A model generated the notes under the pieces. It ran no database searches and had not been told where the DNA came from. It worked only from the letters and a program-made list of their open reading frames with translations. A stretch of 64,000 nt of DNA from contig CANLXH010000001.1 in the NCBI GenBank assembly GCA_947495075.1, positions 1,860,001-1,924,000 of the forward strand. Direction: 5' to 3'. A program made the translations under genes and the position numbers. Shown here piece by piece: positions 18,470-27,236 of this stretch. Position 1 is the stretch's first letter. Every line of letters begins with the position of its first letter. This stretch comes from an uncultured Croceitalea sp. Lineage in GTDB: Bacteria; Bacteroidota; Bacteroidia; Flavobacteriales; Flavobacteriaceae.

Positions 18470-19274
18470 TACCGAAGAAAAAGGTATAAACACTTCATAT
18501 AAGAAACTGTCCATTCAAATTAGTTTGAATGGACTTTCTTTTTGTATTCTAGATACTATTATCAATAAAGTTGTTTTATGGGACGCTGTTTCTTTAAAAA
18601 TAGAATCCACTCCTTATTTAATATTAAAAGAGCTAAAAGCTTTACTTAATAAGCATAAACTACTTGACCAAAAATTCTCTGAGGTAGTAGTAGTCCATAA
18701 AAACAATTTATTTAGTATAGTTCCTAAAACTTTATTTGATGAAAAAGAACTAGCTAACTACTTAAAGTTTAACACCAAGCTTTTAGCGAACGACCATATT
18801 GTTTACGATGAACTAGAAAATCAAGATATGGTATGTGTATATGTTCCTTTTACGAACATTAACAACTATGTTTTCGATAATTTTGGAGAGTTCGAGTTTA
18901 GGCATAGTAGCACTGCTTTATTACATACCTTATTGCATCAAAAACCAAGTTCTAAACCTGTTTGTTATGTCCATGTAGCAGAGAGAGAAATGGAACTAGT
19001 AGTGTTGAACCAGAAAAAAGTGATGCTCTACAATCAATTTAACTATCGTACAAAAGAAGATTTCTTATACTATATTCTATTTGCTTTTGAACAACTCAAC
19101 TTAGATACAGAGAATAATAAATTAAAGCTTTTTGGTAAGATTGAAGAGGATAATGAACTTTTTAAAATTTGTTATACGTACATTAAAAAAGTATCTGTTT
19201 TTCTTCCAAAACATACATCTTACACTTTTGAAGAAGGTACTGAAGAGTCTATAGATTTAACGTTGTTCAACTAG
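18450..19274 (+). CDS. DUF3822 family protein
   Basis: A 274-residue protein counted from the ATG at 18450 (MTEKITNTEEKG). I chose this over a longer reading from 18417 because that would add an unlikely 11-residue extension lying inside the previous gene. It has an actin/PilM-like ATPase look: SIQISLNGLSFCILD at the start and a second strand set VCYVHVAEREMELVVLNQ halfway. Next to a pseudopilin-like protein this is suggestive, since PilM-like ATPases work with pilin-associated membrane proteins. The role remains unproven. Confidence 0.75.
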   Translation: MTEKITNTEEKGINTSYKKLSIQISLNGLSFCILDTIINKVVLWDAVSLKIESTPYLILKELKALLNKHKLLDQKFSEVVVVHKNNLFSIVPKTLFDEKELANYLKFNTKLLANDHIVYDELENQDMVCVYVPFTNINNYVFDNFGEFEFRHSSTALLHTLLHQKPSSKPVCYVHVAEREMELVVLNQKKVMLYNQFNYRTKEDFLYYILFAFEQLNLDTENNKLKLFGKIEEDNELFKICYTYIKKVSVFLPKHTSYTFEEGTEESIDLTLFN

Positions 19275-19279
19275 GTCTC

Positions 19280-19825
19280 ATGCGCATTATTTCTGGAAAA
19301 TATAAAGGAAAAAGACTTACTGCTCCTAAAAAATTACCAGTAAGACCTACAACTGATATGGCTAAAGAAGCCTTGTTTAATATTCTTAATAACCATTATT
19401 ATTTTGAAGATATAACCGTTTTAGATTTATTTTCGGGAACTGGTAATATAAGTTTTGAATTTGCTTCTAGAGGTACAAAAGCAATTACCGCTGTAGATGT
19501 GTATTCTGGTTGTATAAAGTATATTTCTACAACAGCTAAGGAACTTGGTTTTGATATAGGAGTACTAAAAAATGATGTATTTAAATTTTTGGAACGCACA
19601 AAGAGTAAGTATGATATAATTTTTGCAGATCCACCCTATAATTTTGATATTTCACAGTTTTCTAAAATTCCTGAATTGGTTTTTTCAAATGGACTACTAT
19701 CCGAAGAAGGGCTATTAATCATAGAACATTCAGAACAGACCGATTTAAGTGAACTGCCTAATTTTACTGAAAAACGAAAATATGGTGGTAGTGTTTTTAG
19801 TTTTTTTGAAAAAAGCAGGTCATAA
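19280..19825 (+). CDS. rsmD: 16S rRNA (guanine966-N2)-methyltransferase
   Basis: Methylates G966 of 16S rRNA with S-adenosylmethionine. It has 181 residues. MRIISGKYKGKRL is the family start, VLDLFSGTGNISFEFASRG the SAM loop, and ADPPY the catalytic motif for exocyclic-amine methylation. It begins five bases after the DUF3822 gene. Its last codons and stop overlap the 3' end of rnpB on the other strand. Confidence 0.95.
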   Translation: MRIISGKYKGKRLTAPKKLPVRPTTDMAKEALFNILNNHYYFEDITVLDLFSGTGNISFEFASRGTKAITAVDVYSGCIKYISTTAKELGFDIGVLKNDVFKFLERTKSKYDIIFADPPYNFDISQFSKIPELVFSNGLLSEEGLLIIEHSEQTDLSELPNFTEKRKYGGSVFSFFEKSRS

Positions 19826-20140
19826 GCCGGATTCTGTGAATCCCATTTCTAGGACCTCCTTATCATTTATCTAGACTTATAGTTGCCTAAAAGTTCTAAC
19901 CGCCTACCCTCTAACTCGAGCGTGCAGCTCTCTCCCGATAGCTATCGGGACATTAGTATACATGGCGTTTCACCGTATAGAGTTTACCTGGTTTCACTAC
20001 AGCCTAACTGTACTTGCTCTCTGTTGCACTGGTCCGCTCCGCCTAAACGGATGACGGGTGTTACCCGCTATACTTGCACTATGGTGTCCGGACTTTCCTC
20101 GTTTCAATAAATTAAACCGCGATAAGGTGACCTGCTAACA
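19812..20140 (-). ncRNA. rnpB: RNase P RNA, bacterial type A
   Basis: The catalytic RNA that removes tRNA 5' leaders. On the minus strand the conserved 5' block GAGGAAAGTCCGGAC and the 3' block ACAGAATCCGGCTTATGACC are both present. AGCAGGTCA near the 5' end (20136-20128) pairs with TGACCTGCT near the 3' end (19822-19814) to form helix P1. A T-run follows the 3' end. An 18-base perfect palindrome (19933-19950) forms one of the variable helices. The ends are estimated from P1 to within a few bases. Confidence 0.95.
19933..19950. repeat. Perfect 18-base palindrome inside rnpB
   Basis: TCCCGATAGCTATCGGGA is its own reverse complement and would form a perfect 7-8 bp arm in the RNase P RNA, in the variable P12 region. 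It occurs once in this window. I believe similar CCCGATAGCTATCGGG palindromes are dispersed in flavobacterial genomes, but I cannot check that here. Confidence 0.6.
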
Positions 20141-20214
20141 GCAAAGGTAATCTAATTGTTAATAAAAAAATGGCTTAAATAAGCGATACTAGCTGTTATA
20201 GTAGGTGCTATTTT

Positions 20215-20222
20215 TATATTTG
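20215..20222 (+). promoter_or_regulatory. Candidate -7 box of dnaX
   Basis: TATATTTG matches TAnnTTTG and ends 23 bases before the TTG start of dnaX. There is no exact TTTG 19-21 bases upstream. It lies just outside the 5' end of the divergent rnpB gene. Confidence 0.4.
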
Positions 20223-20245
20223 TATAGCATCAAAATTTTGTTGTA

Positions 20246-21991
20246 TTGGAACCTTTTGTAGTATCTGCCAGAAAATATCGCCCCCAAACATTTAAAGATG
20301 TAGTTGGGCAACAATCTATTACCAATACGCTAACAAATGCTATAGAAAATAATCATCTAGCTCAAGCTTTACTATTTTGTGGACCAAGAGGCGTAGGAAA
20401 AACTACATGTGCTCGAATACTAGCCAAAAAAATTAATTCTGATGGCACAGAAAGTCCTGATGAAGATTTTGCTTTCAATATTTTCGAGTTAGATGCGGCC
20501 TCGAATAATTCTGTTGACGATATTAGAAGTCTAATAGACCAAGTACGTATTCCACCGCAAGTTGGAAAATACAAGGTGTATATTATTGATGAGGTACACA
20601 TGTTATCCCAATCTGCATTTAATGCTTTTCTAAAAACATTAGAAGAACCTCCAAAGCATGCTATTTTTATTTTAGCCACTACGGAGAAGCATAAAATAAT
20701 TCCTACTATACTATCTAGGTGCCAGATTTTTGATTTTAAACGCATCACTGTTAAAGACGCAGCAGAATACTTAAAATATATTGCTGAGGAACAAGGTGTA
20801 ATTGCAGAAGAAGACGCTTTACATATAATTGCACAAAAGGCGGATGGTGCCATGCGCGATGCTTTATCTATTTTTGATAGGGTTGTAAGTTTTTCTGGAA
20901 AAGACTTAACCAGAAAGGCAGTTACAGAAAATTTAAATGTTCTTGACTACGATACATTTTTTGAGACTACAGATTTACTCCTAGAAAACAAAATACCTGA
21001 GCTTTTACTTTTATTTAATAAAACACTTTCTTTAGGTTTTGATGGGCACCATTTTATAAATGGTTTAGCTTCTCACTTTAGAGATTTATTAGTGTGCCAA
21101 CATCAAGAAACTATAACACTACTAGAAGTAGGTGACGCTACCAAAGAGAAATACAAAATACAAGCTCAAAAAGCTAATCAGAACTTCCTTATTAAAGCAC
21201 TAGATTTAGCCAATGAGTGTGATTTAAGTTACAGAACCAGTAAAAACCAACGTTTATTAGTTGAGTTAACTTTAATGAAGCTAGCGTCATTAACTTTTGG
21301 TACTGAAAAAAAAAAGCCTGATTTCATAGTTCCTGCCACTCATTTTAGAAGTCAGGATTATACCAAAGTCTCATCATCTTATTCAATTTCTGAAGAAGTA
21401 ATTGTTGAACCAATCTCAGAAAAAATAGATAATAAGATAGTCCTTAAAGAAGAGATTCAAAAGCTTAATAATATTGAAGTAAAACCTATAGTTGCTAAGC
21501 CAACTCCTAAAATTGAATTAAAGAACTTACCACATCGAGTTTCAGGGCTTTCAATTTCAAGTTTAAAAGCAAAGAAAGAACATCAGAACACAAAAAGTAA
21601 CTCTTTAAAAGAAGAAGAAAAACCAACAGAAGCTTTTTCCGAGGAGGATATGCAAAAACATTGGGTTGACTTTGTTAAAAAATTAGATGATAAAGGAAAA
21701 AAGATATTAGCATCTAACTTAAATGCTGACACTCCTAAACTTAGAAATGAGACGGTAATTTGGATTGAGCTACCAAATTCTACTATGAAGAAAGAGGTGG
21801 AGCGTGAACAAAGTCTTATGCTTAACTATCTAAAAGATCAGTTGAATAATTATGAAATTTCACTTCAAATTACTGTAAACGAAGAAACTTTAAAAAAATT
21901 CGCGTTTACACCAGAAGAAAAGTATGAGAAGCTAAGGGAAAAGAATCCTGTAATAGACTTACTAAGAAAAGAATTTGATTTAGACTTATAA
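20246..21991 (+). CDS. dnaX: DNA polymerase III gamma/tau subunit (clamp loader)
   Basis: The clamp-loader ATPase subunit, 581 residues. It has FVVSARKYRPQTFKDVVGQ at the start, Walker A GPRGVGKT at 46-53, IIDEVHMLS (Walker B) and the sensor/SRC motif TILSRCQIF. The start is TTG, and family alignment places it there. Between residues 61 and 77, where most DnaX proteins have a four-Cys zinc module, there is only a short acidic, Cys-free linker (INSDGTESPDED). From about 370 on, a Lys/Glu-rich linker leads to a C-terminal domain. The end overlaps the convergent TMEM220 gene by six bases. Confidence 0.95.
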   Translation: MEPFVVSARKYRPQTFKDVVGQQSITNTLTNAIENNHLAQALLFCGPRGVGKTTCARILAKKINSDGTESPDEDFAFNIFELDAASNNSVDDIRSLIDQVRIPPQVGKYKVYIIDEVHMLSQSAFNAFLKTLEEPPKHAIFILATTEKHKIIPTILSRCQIFDFKRITVKDAAEYLKYIAEEQGVIAEEDALHIIAQKADGAMRDALSIFDRVVSFSGKDLTRKAVTENLNVLDYDTFFETTDLLLENKIPELLLLFNKTLSLGFDGHHFINGLASHFRDLLVCQHQETITLLEVGDATKEKYKIQAQKANQNFLIKALDLANECDLSYRTSKNQRLLVELTLMKLASLTFGTEKKKPDFIVPATHFRSQDYTKVSSSYSISEEVIVEPISEKIDNKIVLKEEIQKLNNIEVKPIVAKPTPKIELKNLPHRVSGLSISSLKAKKEHQNTKSNSLKEEEKPTEAFSEEDMQKHWVDFVKKLDDKGKKILASNLNADTPKLRNETVIWIELPNSTMKKEVEREQSLMLNYLKDQLNNYEISLQITVNEETLKKFAFTPEEKYEKLREKNPVIDLLRKEFDLDL

Positions 21992-22333
21992 TCTTTTCCT
22001 TAAAACAAAGGCATAAAAAAAGAAAACTAAGGCAATAATTAATAGTCCAAATGCCTCGCGACCTAACTCTACGGTCTTCATATCTCCATCATCTAAATCA
22101 AACCCTTGAAAATTTAAAGGGTATAAGTATACAAAACCAGCTAAACATATTATCCCTAATATCAAAGCCACCTTCATTCCTAATTTACCTTTGGAAAAAA
22201 GAAATGAAATAATTGCTGCAGTTCCATAGATTAAAATCCAAATAAATGAATCTGGGTCATTGTATTGTAATACCGATGTGACACCGAACAAAATAGTAAA
22301 TAGATAACCTAATGATTTTAACCCAACTTTCAT
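21986..22333 (-). CDS. Transmembrane 220 family protein
   Basis: A small membrane protein with four hydrophobic helices and the family motif VLQYNDPDSFIWILIYG in the first loop. I start it at the ATG at 22333 (MKVGLKSLGYLF, 115 residues). A longer reading from 22378 would add 15 charged residues without family support. No function is known. It is convergent with dnaX, overlapping by six bases, and divergent from miaE. Confidence 0.75.
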   Translation of the reverse strand: MKVGLKSLGYLFTILFGVTSVLQYNDPDSFIWILIYGTAAIISFLFSKGKLGMKVALILGIICLAGFVYLYPLNFQGFDLDDGDMKTVELGREAFGLLIIALVFFFYAFVLRKRL

Positions 22334-22434
22334 TCTCTTCTGTTCTACTTCAAATTTTTTGATATAGTAATTTACCAAAAATTACTTTGTCCATTAGATT
22401 ATAAGATGGTTATTAAGATTAATTGAATACTTAA

Positions 22435-22442
22435 TATCTTTG
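22435..22442 (+). promoter_or_regulatory. Candidate -7 box of miaE
   Basis: TATCTTTG matches TAnnTTTG and ends 20 bases before the miaE ATG. The -33 element is not recognisable. Confidence 0.45.
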
Positions 22443-22462
22443 CCTTCATTTATTTTGTTAAT

Positions 22463-23044
22463 ATGCTAGGTTTAAAATTACCAACAGACCCAAGATGGGT
22501 GAATATTGTTGAAAAGAATATAGAAGAAATACTTACTGATCATGCTTACTGCGAACAAAAAGCTGCTAGCACTGCTATTTCACTTATTGTCTCTTTTCCC
22601 GAGTACACAGATTTAATACAAGAAATGATTGCACTTTCTAGAGAAGAAATGGGACATTTTAAAATGGTTCACGACTTGATTCTAAAACGTGGAGCTATAT
22701 TAGGTAGAGACCGTAAGGACGAATACGTACTACAATTATTAAAATTCTTTCCAAAGGGAGGAAGTCGGACTACCCAATTAGTGCATCGCCTTTTGTATGC
22801 TGCTTTAATTGAAGCAAGAAGTTGCGAACGCTTTAGATTACTATCTGAAGAACTGGAAGACAAAGAGCTTTCAGAATTTTACTATAAGTTAATGGTTAGC
22901 GAGGCAAGCCACTATACCATGTTTTTAAAATTCGCCCGCAAATATGGTGAACTTGAAGAAGTAAATCAGAAATGGCAAGACTTACTAGATTATGAAGCAC
23001 AAATCATGAAAAATCTAGGTAATAAAGAAACTATTCTCGGCTAA
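22463..23044 (+). CDS. miaE: tRNA-(ms2io6A)-hydroxylase
   Basis: A ferritin-like non-haem di-iron monooxygenase, 193 residues, that hydroxylates the isopentenyl chain of ms2i6A37 in tRNA with O2. Iron ligands are expected in the helices TDHAYCEQKAAS, REEMGHFKMVHD, EARSCERF and SEASHYTMF, giving the Glu/His pairs of the family. It acts after MiaA and MiaB, whose genes are not here. It ends one base before the convergent ppk1 gene. Confidence 0.92.
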   Translation: MLGLKLPTDPRWVNIVEKNIEEILTDHAYCEQKAASTAISLIVSFPEYTDLIQEMIALSREEMGHFKMVHDLILKRGAILGRDRKDEYVLQLLKFFPKGGSRTTQLVHRLLYAALIEARSCERFRLLSEELEDKELSEFYYKLMVSEASHYTMFLKFARKYGELEEVNQKWQDLLDYEAQIMKNLGNKETILG

Positions 23045-23045
23045 A

Positions 23046-25127
23046 TTATGCTTCTAGTTTTTTCTGATAGTACTCATATAGTGCAAATTGCGAACGTACT
23101 TTTGGCTTGTCATCTTTCTTATATGCATTATCATGTTTTGAGGAAAAGACCCTTGCTTTAACATTATCATTCCATGAAATTTCAAAGGTTTCCAATAACT
23201 CCTCCTTTACTTCTTCATCATAGATAGGACAGCCCACTTCGACACGATTATCTAGATTTCTTGTCATCCAATCTGCTGAAGAAATATAAACTTTCGGATT
23301 ACCCTCATTACCAAAAATGAATAATCTAGGATGCTCTAAAAACTTATCTACAACACTAATAGCTTCAATATTTTCACTAAGCCCTTCCACACCTGGTATT
23401 AAACAGCAAATACCTCTAATAATTAATTGCACTTTAACACCAGCCCTACTTGCTTCATAAAGCTTATCAACCATTTTAAAGGATGTAAAGCTGTTCATTT
23501 TAATTTTAATATACGCTTCTTTACCTACTAAGGCATTTGCAATTTCATTATCGATAAGCTTACTGAATACATTTTTTGTATAATGAGGCGATACAATTAG
23601 ATGCTTGTACTTATTTATTTTATAGGTGGTTTCGAAGAAATTAAATACTTTTTGCAGCTCTTTTAATATTGGTTCATGCGCTGTAAATAAGGTGTAATCC
23701 GTATAGATTTTTGCAGTGGACTCGTTAAAATTCCCAGTACTTATAAATCCATAACGTTTGGTCTTACCCGATTCTTCCCTGTCAATTAAACATATTTTAC
23801 TATGCACTTTAAGTCCAGGAATGCCAAAAATTAATTTAATTCCCTCTTCTTGAAGTTGATTGGCATATTCTATATTAGCCTGCTCATCAAAACGAGCTTG
23901 TAACTCAATCTGCACGGTTACTTGCTTTCCGTTTTTGGCAGCATTTATAAGTGCCGCAGCAACCTGTGAGTTACTTGCTAACCTGTATACCGTAATTTGT
24001 ATCGACTTTACTAAAGGATCTAAAGCAGCTTCTTTTAAAAATTTAATTACGTAGGAGTAGGTATGATAAGGTGTATATATTAGATAGTCTTTTTTAGCTA
24101 TCCTCTCTAAGATACTACCTTCTAATCCAAGACCTTTGACTGGTAGCGGGGTGATTTTATCATATAACAAATCTTGTCTTCCCAAACTTGGAAAACCCAT
24201 ATAATCCCTACGGTTATGGTATCTTCCACCCGGTATAACACTATCCGTTTCCTCAATATTCATTTTTTCTTTAAGGAATCGTAAAGTATCTATTCTTATT
24301 TTTTTGTCATATACAAAACGAACTGGGTCACCAATCTTTCTATGCTCAACACTAGAAGAAATCTTCTCTATAAAACTTTTGCTCAAATCATTGTCTATAT
24401 CCAATTCTGCATCTCTAGTAATCTTAATCATATGAGCAGAAATCTCTTCGTAATCAAACATGGTAAATATGTCGTCCAAACAAAAGCGGATTAAATCATC
24501 TAGAATTATAATATAGTTTTTACCGTTTTCTTTTGGTAACTCTACAAAACGATCAATGCCTTTTGGAATCTCAATTAAAGCGTATTGCATTTCAGTTTTA
24601 CGCTTTAAAAAGCCACTTTGTTCCTTCTTAAGAACCATTTTCACAGCCAGATATGCTGCTGTATCTTTAAGTGTAGGAAACTCGGTAAGGTTATTTAATA
24701 TAATCGTAATTAATTCTGGATTTACTTTACGTAAAAAATAGTCTTTTAGAAACTCTCCTTGTTTGACAGAAACTTCAGTTTCGTTAATAATTTGAATATT
24801 CTCAGTAGCTAATTCGGCTTCTATTTTTCTTAATATTTCTAAGCTCTTTGATTGTTGTTTAATTACAACTTGTGTAATCTCTTCTAACAAATCTTTGGCT
24901 TTTTCGCCACCTAGAACACTTTTTCCACTTTTTCCGGCTTCAACAATGCGCTTTACCGTAGCATAACGTACTTTAAAGAATTCATCCAGATTATTACTGA
25001 AAATACCTAAAAAACGCAGCCGTTCTATTAAAGGTACATTCTTATCCGCACTTTCTTGTAATACTCTATCATTAAAATGCAACCAGCTAATTTCTCTGTT
25101 TACATACTCGTTTTGAGGTTTAGTCAT
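23046..25127 (-). CDS. ppk1: Polyphosphate kinase 1
   Basis: Makes inorganic polyphosphate from ATP through a phospho-His intermediate. It has 693 residues counted from the ATG at 25127 (MTKPQNEYVNREISWLHFN). A longer reading from 25208 lies within sixA and adds no family sequence. It shows the N domain (REISWLHFNDRVLQE), the head domain, and the two PLD-like C domains with GLKVHSKICLID (catalytic His) and SSADWMTRNLDNRVEVG. The start is one base after the sixA stop, so the two are almost certainly coupled. Confidence 0.95.
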   Translation of the reverse strand: MTKPQNEYVNREISWLHFNDRVLQESADKNVPLIERLRFLGIFSNNLDEFFKVRYATVKRIVEAGKSGKSVLGGEKAKDLLEEITQVVIKQQSKSLEILRKIEAELATENIQIINETEVSVKQGEFLKDYFLRKVNPELITIILNNLTEFPTLKDTAAYLAVKMVLKKEQSGFLKRKTEMQYALIEIPKGIDRFVELPKENGKNYIIILDDLIRFCLDDIFTMFDYEEISAHMIKITRDAELDIDNDLSKSFIEKISSSVEHRKIGDPVRFVYDKKIRIDTLRFLKEKMNIEETDSVIPGGRYHNRRDYMGFPSLGRQDLLYDKITPLPVKGLGLEGSILERIAKKDYLIYTPYHTYSYVIKFLKEAALDPLVKSIQITVYRLASNSQVAAALINAAKNGKQVTVQIELQARFDEQANIEYANQLQEEGIKLIFGIPGLKVHSKICLIDREESGKTKRYGFISTGNFNESTAKIYTDYTLFTAHEPILKELQKVFNFFETTYKINKYKHLIVSPHYTKNVFSKLIDNEIANALVGKEAYIKIKMNSFTSFKMVDKLYEASRAGVKVQLIIRGICCLIPGVEGLSENIEAISVVDKFLEHPRLFIFGNEGNPKVYISSADWMTRNLDNRVEVGCPIYDEEVKEELLETFEISWNDNVKARVFSSKHDNAYKKDDKPKVRSQFALYEYYQKKLEA

Positions 25128-25128
25128 G

Positions 25129-25614
25129 CTATCGTAGCTCTTTTGGAAAAATAACTTTTGTTGTTTTGCCTTTTGTGATTTTTTCCCAACTTTCTGTTGA
25201 AAACTCAATCTTTGTTAATCCTGATGTAGGAACATTTTCAATATACCTATCTCCCAGCGTATTTACAAGTGTTGTTAAAGCATAATTGTGTCCAAAAACC
25301 AAAATAGTTTTATGCACATTATTTGTATGCTTTAAAAAAGTAAGTACACTTTCACCAGAAAAATCATATAACTCCCTACTAACCAAAAGTTTATTTAAAT
25401 CGAAATCTAAAGTTCTTAAAAAAATCATACAGGTATGTAAGGCTCTATTCGCAGGACTAGAGAATGCATAATCTATATTTATTTTTAAAGATTTTAAGTA
25501 ATCTGCAACTAAATGTGCATCATTAATCCCTTTTTGTTTTAGTGGTCTATCTTGGTCACTTACATTATATTCCCAAGAAGATTTTGCATGTCTTACAAAT
25601 AATACTGTACGCAT
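25129..25614 (-). CDS. sixA: Phosphohistidine phosphatase, SixA type
   Basis: A histidine phosphatase of 161 residues with the catalytic RHG-like motif FVRHAKSSW at the N-terminus and the second catalytic His in VFGHNYALT. In E. coli SixA removes phosphate from phospho-His proteins. Start chosen at 25614 (MRTVLFVRHAKSSW), five bases after the pdxH stop; an upstream ATG at 25647 would put 11 unlikely residues before the active site. It is adjacent to ppk1, an enzyme that works through phospho-His. Confidence 0.9.
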   Translation of the reverse strand: MRTVLFVRHAKSSWEYNVSDQDRPLKQKGINDAHLVADYLKSLKINIDYAFSSPANRALHTCMIFLRTLDFDLNKLLVSRELYDFSGESVLTFLKHTNNVHKTILVFGHNYALTTLVNTLGDRYIENVPTSGLTKIEFSTESWEKITKGKTTKVIFPKELR

Positions 25615-25619
25615 AAAAT

Positions 25620-26267
25620 TTAAGGTTGTAGACGTTCTATTTTCCAATTAAAATCTTCTTGTAAAGTATATCTAATTCTATCATGTAAACGATTTGGTCT
25701 TCCTTGCCAAAACTCAATAGAAATAGGCTTCACCAAATATCCACCCCAATATTTAGGTCTTGCTACTTCTTTGCCTTCATATTCTTTTTCCAAATCCTTG
25801 AGACGGTCTTCCATTAGCTTTCGAGAAGCTACAACCCTACTCTGCTCCGATACTATGGCTCCCAGCTTACTGCCTAGCGGGCGCGATTCAAAATAACCGT
25901 CCGATAAATTCTCAGCTATTTTTTCGGCCTTGCCTTTTATGATTACTTGCCGCTCTAGATTAGGCCAAAAAAAGGACAGGCAAGTCGATGGATTATTTTC
26001 TAGTGATTTCCCTTTTTCACTCTCGTAATTCGTGTAAAAAATAAAGCCTTCGTGGGTATACTTTTTCATTAACACTACTCTATTCTTAGGAAAACCATCC
26101 AAACCAATTGTGGAGACTGTCATTGCATTTGGTTCTTCGAGCCCATCAGTTTTTTCAACTTCGTAAAACCATTTTTGAAACTGCTCAATAGGGTTCTCTA
26201 GAATTGAAGCTTCATTCAACTCACTTTTATCATAAGATTTTCTGTAGTCACCTAAGTCTTTTTCCAT
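25620..26267 (-). CDS. pdxH: Pyridoxamine 5'-phosphate oxidase
   Basis: An FMN flavoprotein oxidising pyridoxamine or pyridoxine phosphate to PLP. It has 215 residues: N-terminal DYRKSYDKSELNE, FMN-binding GFPKNRVVLMKK and FIFYTNYESEKGKSLENNP, and the C-terminal signature EFWQGRPNRLHDRI. It is the fifth gene of the pyrR-to-ppk1 block, 63 bases after rnz and five bases before sixA. Confidence 0.96.
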   Translation of the reverse strand: MEKDLGDYRKSYDKSELNEASILENPIEQFQKWFYEVEKTDGLEEPNAMTVSTIGLDGFPKNRVVLMKKYTHEGFIFYTNYESEKGKSLENNPSTCLSFFWPNLERQVIIKGKAEKIAENLSDGYFESRPLGSKLGAIVSEQSRVVASRKLMEDRLKDLEKEYEGKEVARPKYWGGYLVKPISIEFWQGRPNRLHDRIRYTLQEDFNWKIERLQP

Positions 26268-26330
26268 AGTAATTCAAAGTTCAGCAAAAGAAGGGAGAAG
26301 AGAAAATTAAAACCAACTGATATGTTTCGT

Positions 26331-27236
26331 CTATATTTCAAAAATCTTACCATCCTCTGCCAATTCCACATTCTTGAACACAGGCTGCGCTTCTTCTTTA
26401 AAAAGTTCAAGTGATTTATATCGCGTAGAATAATGTCCTAATAGCAGCTTTTTTACATTAGCCTTTTTTGCTATTGTAGCGGCTTCTTTAGCTGTAGAAT
26501 GTTTAGTTTTAGAACATAAACTTTGTTCTGTTTCTAGAAAAGTAGATTCATGGTATAACAAATCAACTTTTTCTATTTGAGGGATAATATCCTCTTTATA
26601 CGCCGTATCACTGCAAAAAGCATAACGCTTTGGTTTTGGCGGGTCTAAGGTTAATTTTGAATTAGAAATTATCTCACCATTTTTAGAAATACCATCTTTA
26701 CCATTTTTAATATTTCTAAACTCACTTTTATCTATTCCATACTTTGCAACTGCTTCGACATCAAGAACTCGTGGTGCCGTTTTTTCTTCAAATAAAAAAC
26801 CGTTGGTATAAATTCTATGATTTAATGGTATGGTTGTTACAGAAACCTTATCATCTTCAAAAATAAGCTCGGACTCTTTTGACTCTAGCTCATGAAACAA
26901 TAATGGATAATTAGTCCATGAGTCTCCTAATTTTAAAAATAGTGTAATTGCTTCTTTTATTCCTTTTGGACCATAAATATGAAGTTCCGATTCTCTTCCT
27001 AGTAATCTAAATGTAGATATTAGTCCAGGTAAACCAAAAAAGTGATCTCCATGTAAATGGGAAATAAATATGTGTTTGATGCGCGAAAACTTCAATTTAT
27101 GTTTTCGCAATTGCACTTGAGTACCTTCCCCACAGTCTATTAAAAACATGTGGTTTCTAATTTCCAATAATTGAGAAGTAGGATTAGTAAGTGTTCGTGG
27201 AGTGGCAGAATAGCAACCTAGAATGGTTAATTTCAT
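26331..27236 (-). CDS. rnz: Ribonuclease Z
   Basis: A tRNA 3'-processing endonuclease of the metallo-beta-lactamase class, 301 residues. Zinc ligands lie in FISHLHGDHFFGLPG, FCSDTAYKED and KLLLGHYSTRY, and the PxKxN-like substrate loop region is present. It is the short bacterial form. The ATG overlaps the stop of the upstream STAS-like gene by four bases. Confidence 0.94.
   Translation of the reverse strand: MKLTILGCYSATPRTLTNPTSQLLEIRNHMFLIDCGEGTQVQLRKHKLKFSRIKHIFISHLHGDHFFGLPGLISTFRLLGRESELHIYGPKGIKEAITLFLKLGDSWTNYPLLFHELESKESELIFEDDKVSVTTIPLNHRIYTNGFLFEEKTAPRVLDVEAVAKYGIDKSEFRNIKNGKDGISKNGEIISNSKLTLDPPKPKRYAFCSDTAYKEDIIPQIEKVDLLYHESTFLETEQSLCSKTKHSTAKEAATIAKKANVKKLLLGHYSTRYKSLELFKEEAQPVFKNVELAEDGKIFEI

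Noticed and set aside
19883-20110. A plus-strand frame of 75 codons with Ser/Pro-rich translation
   Set aside because: It is antisense to rnpB; the bases are explained by conserved RNase P RNA.
25128-25208. Longer N-terminus for PPK1 starting at 25208
   Set aside because: It would overlap sixA by 80 bases and adds a Lys/Gln-rich stretch not seen in PPK1; the ATG at 25127 fits.
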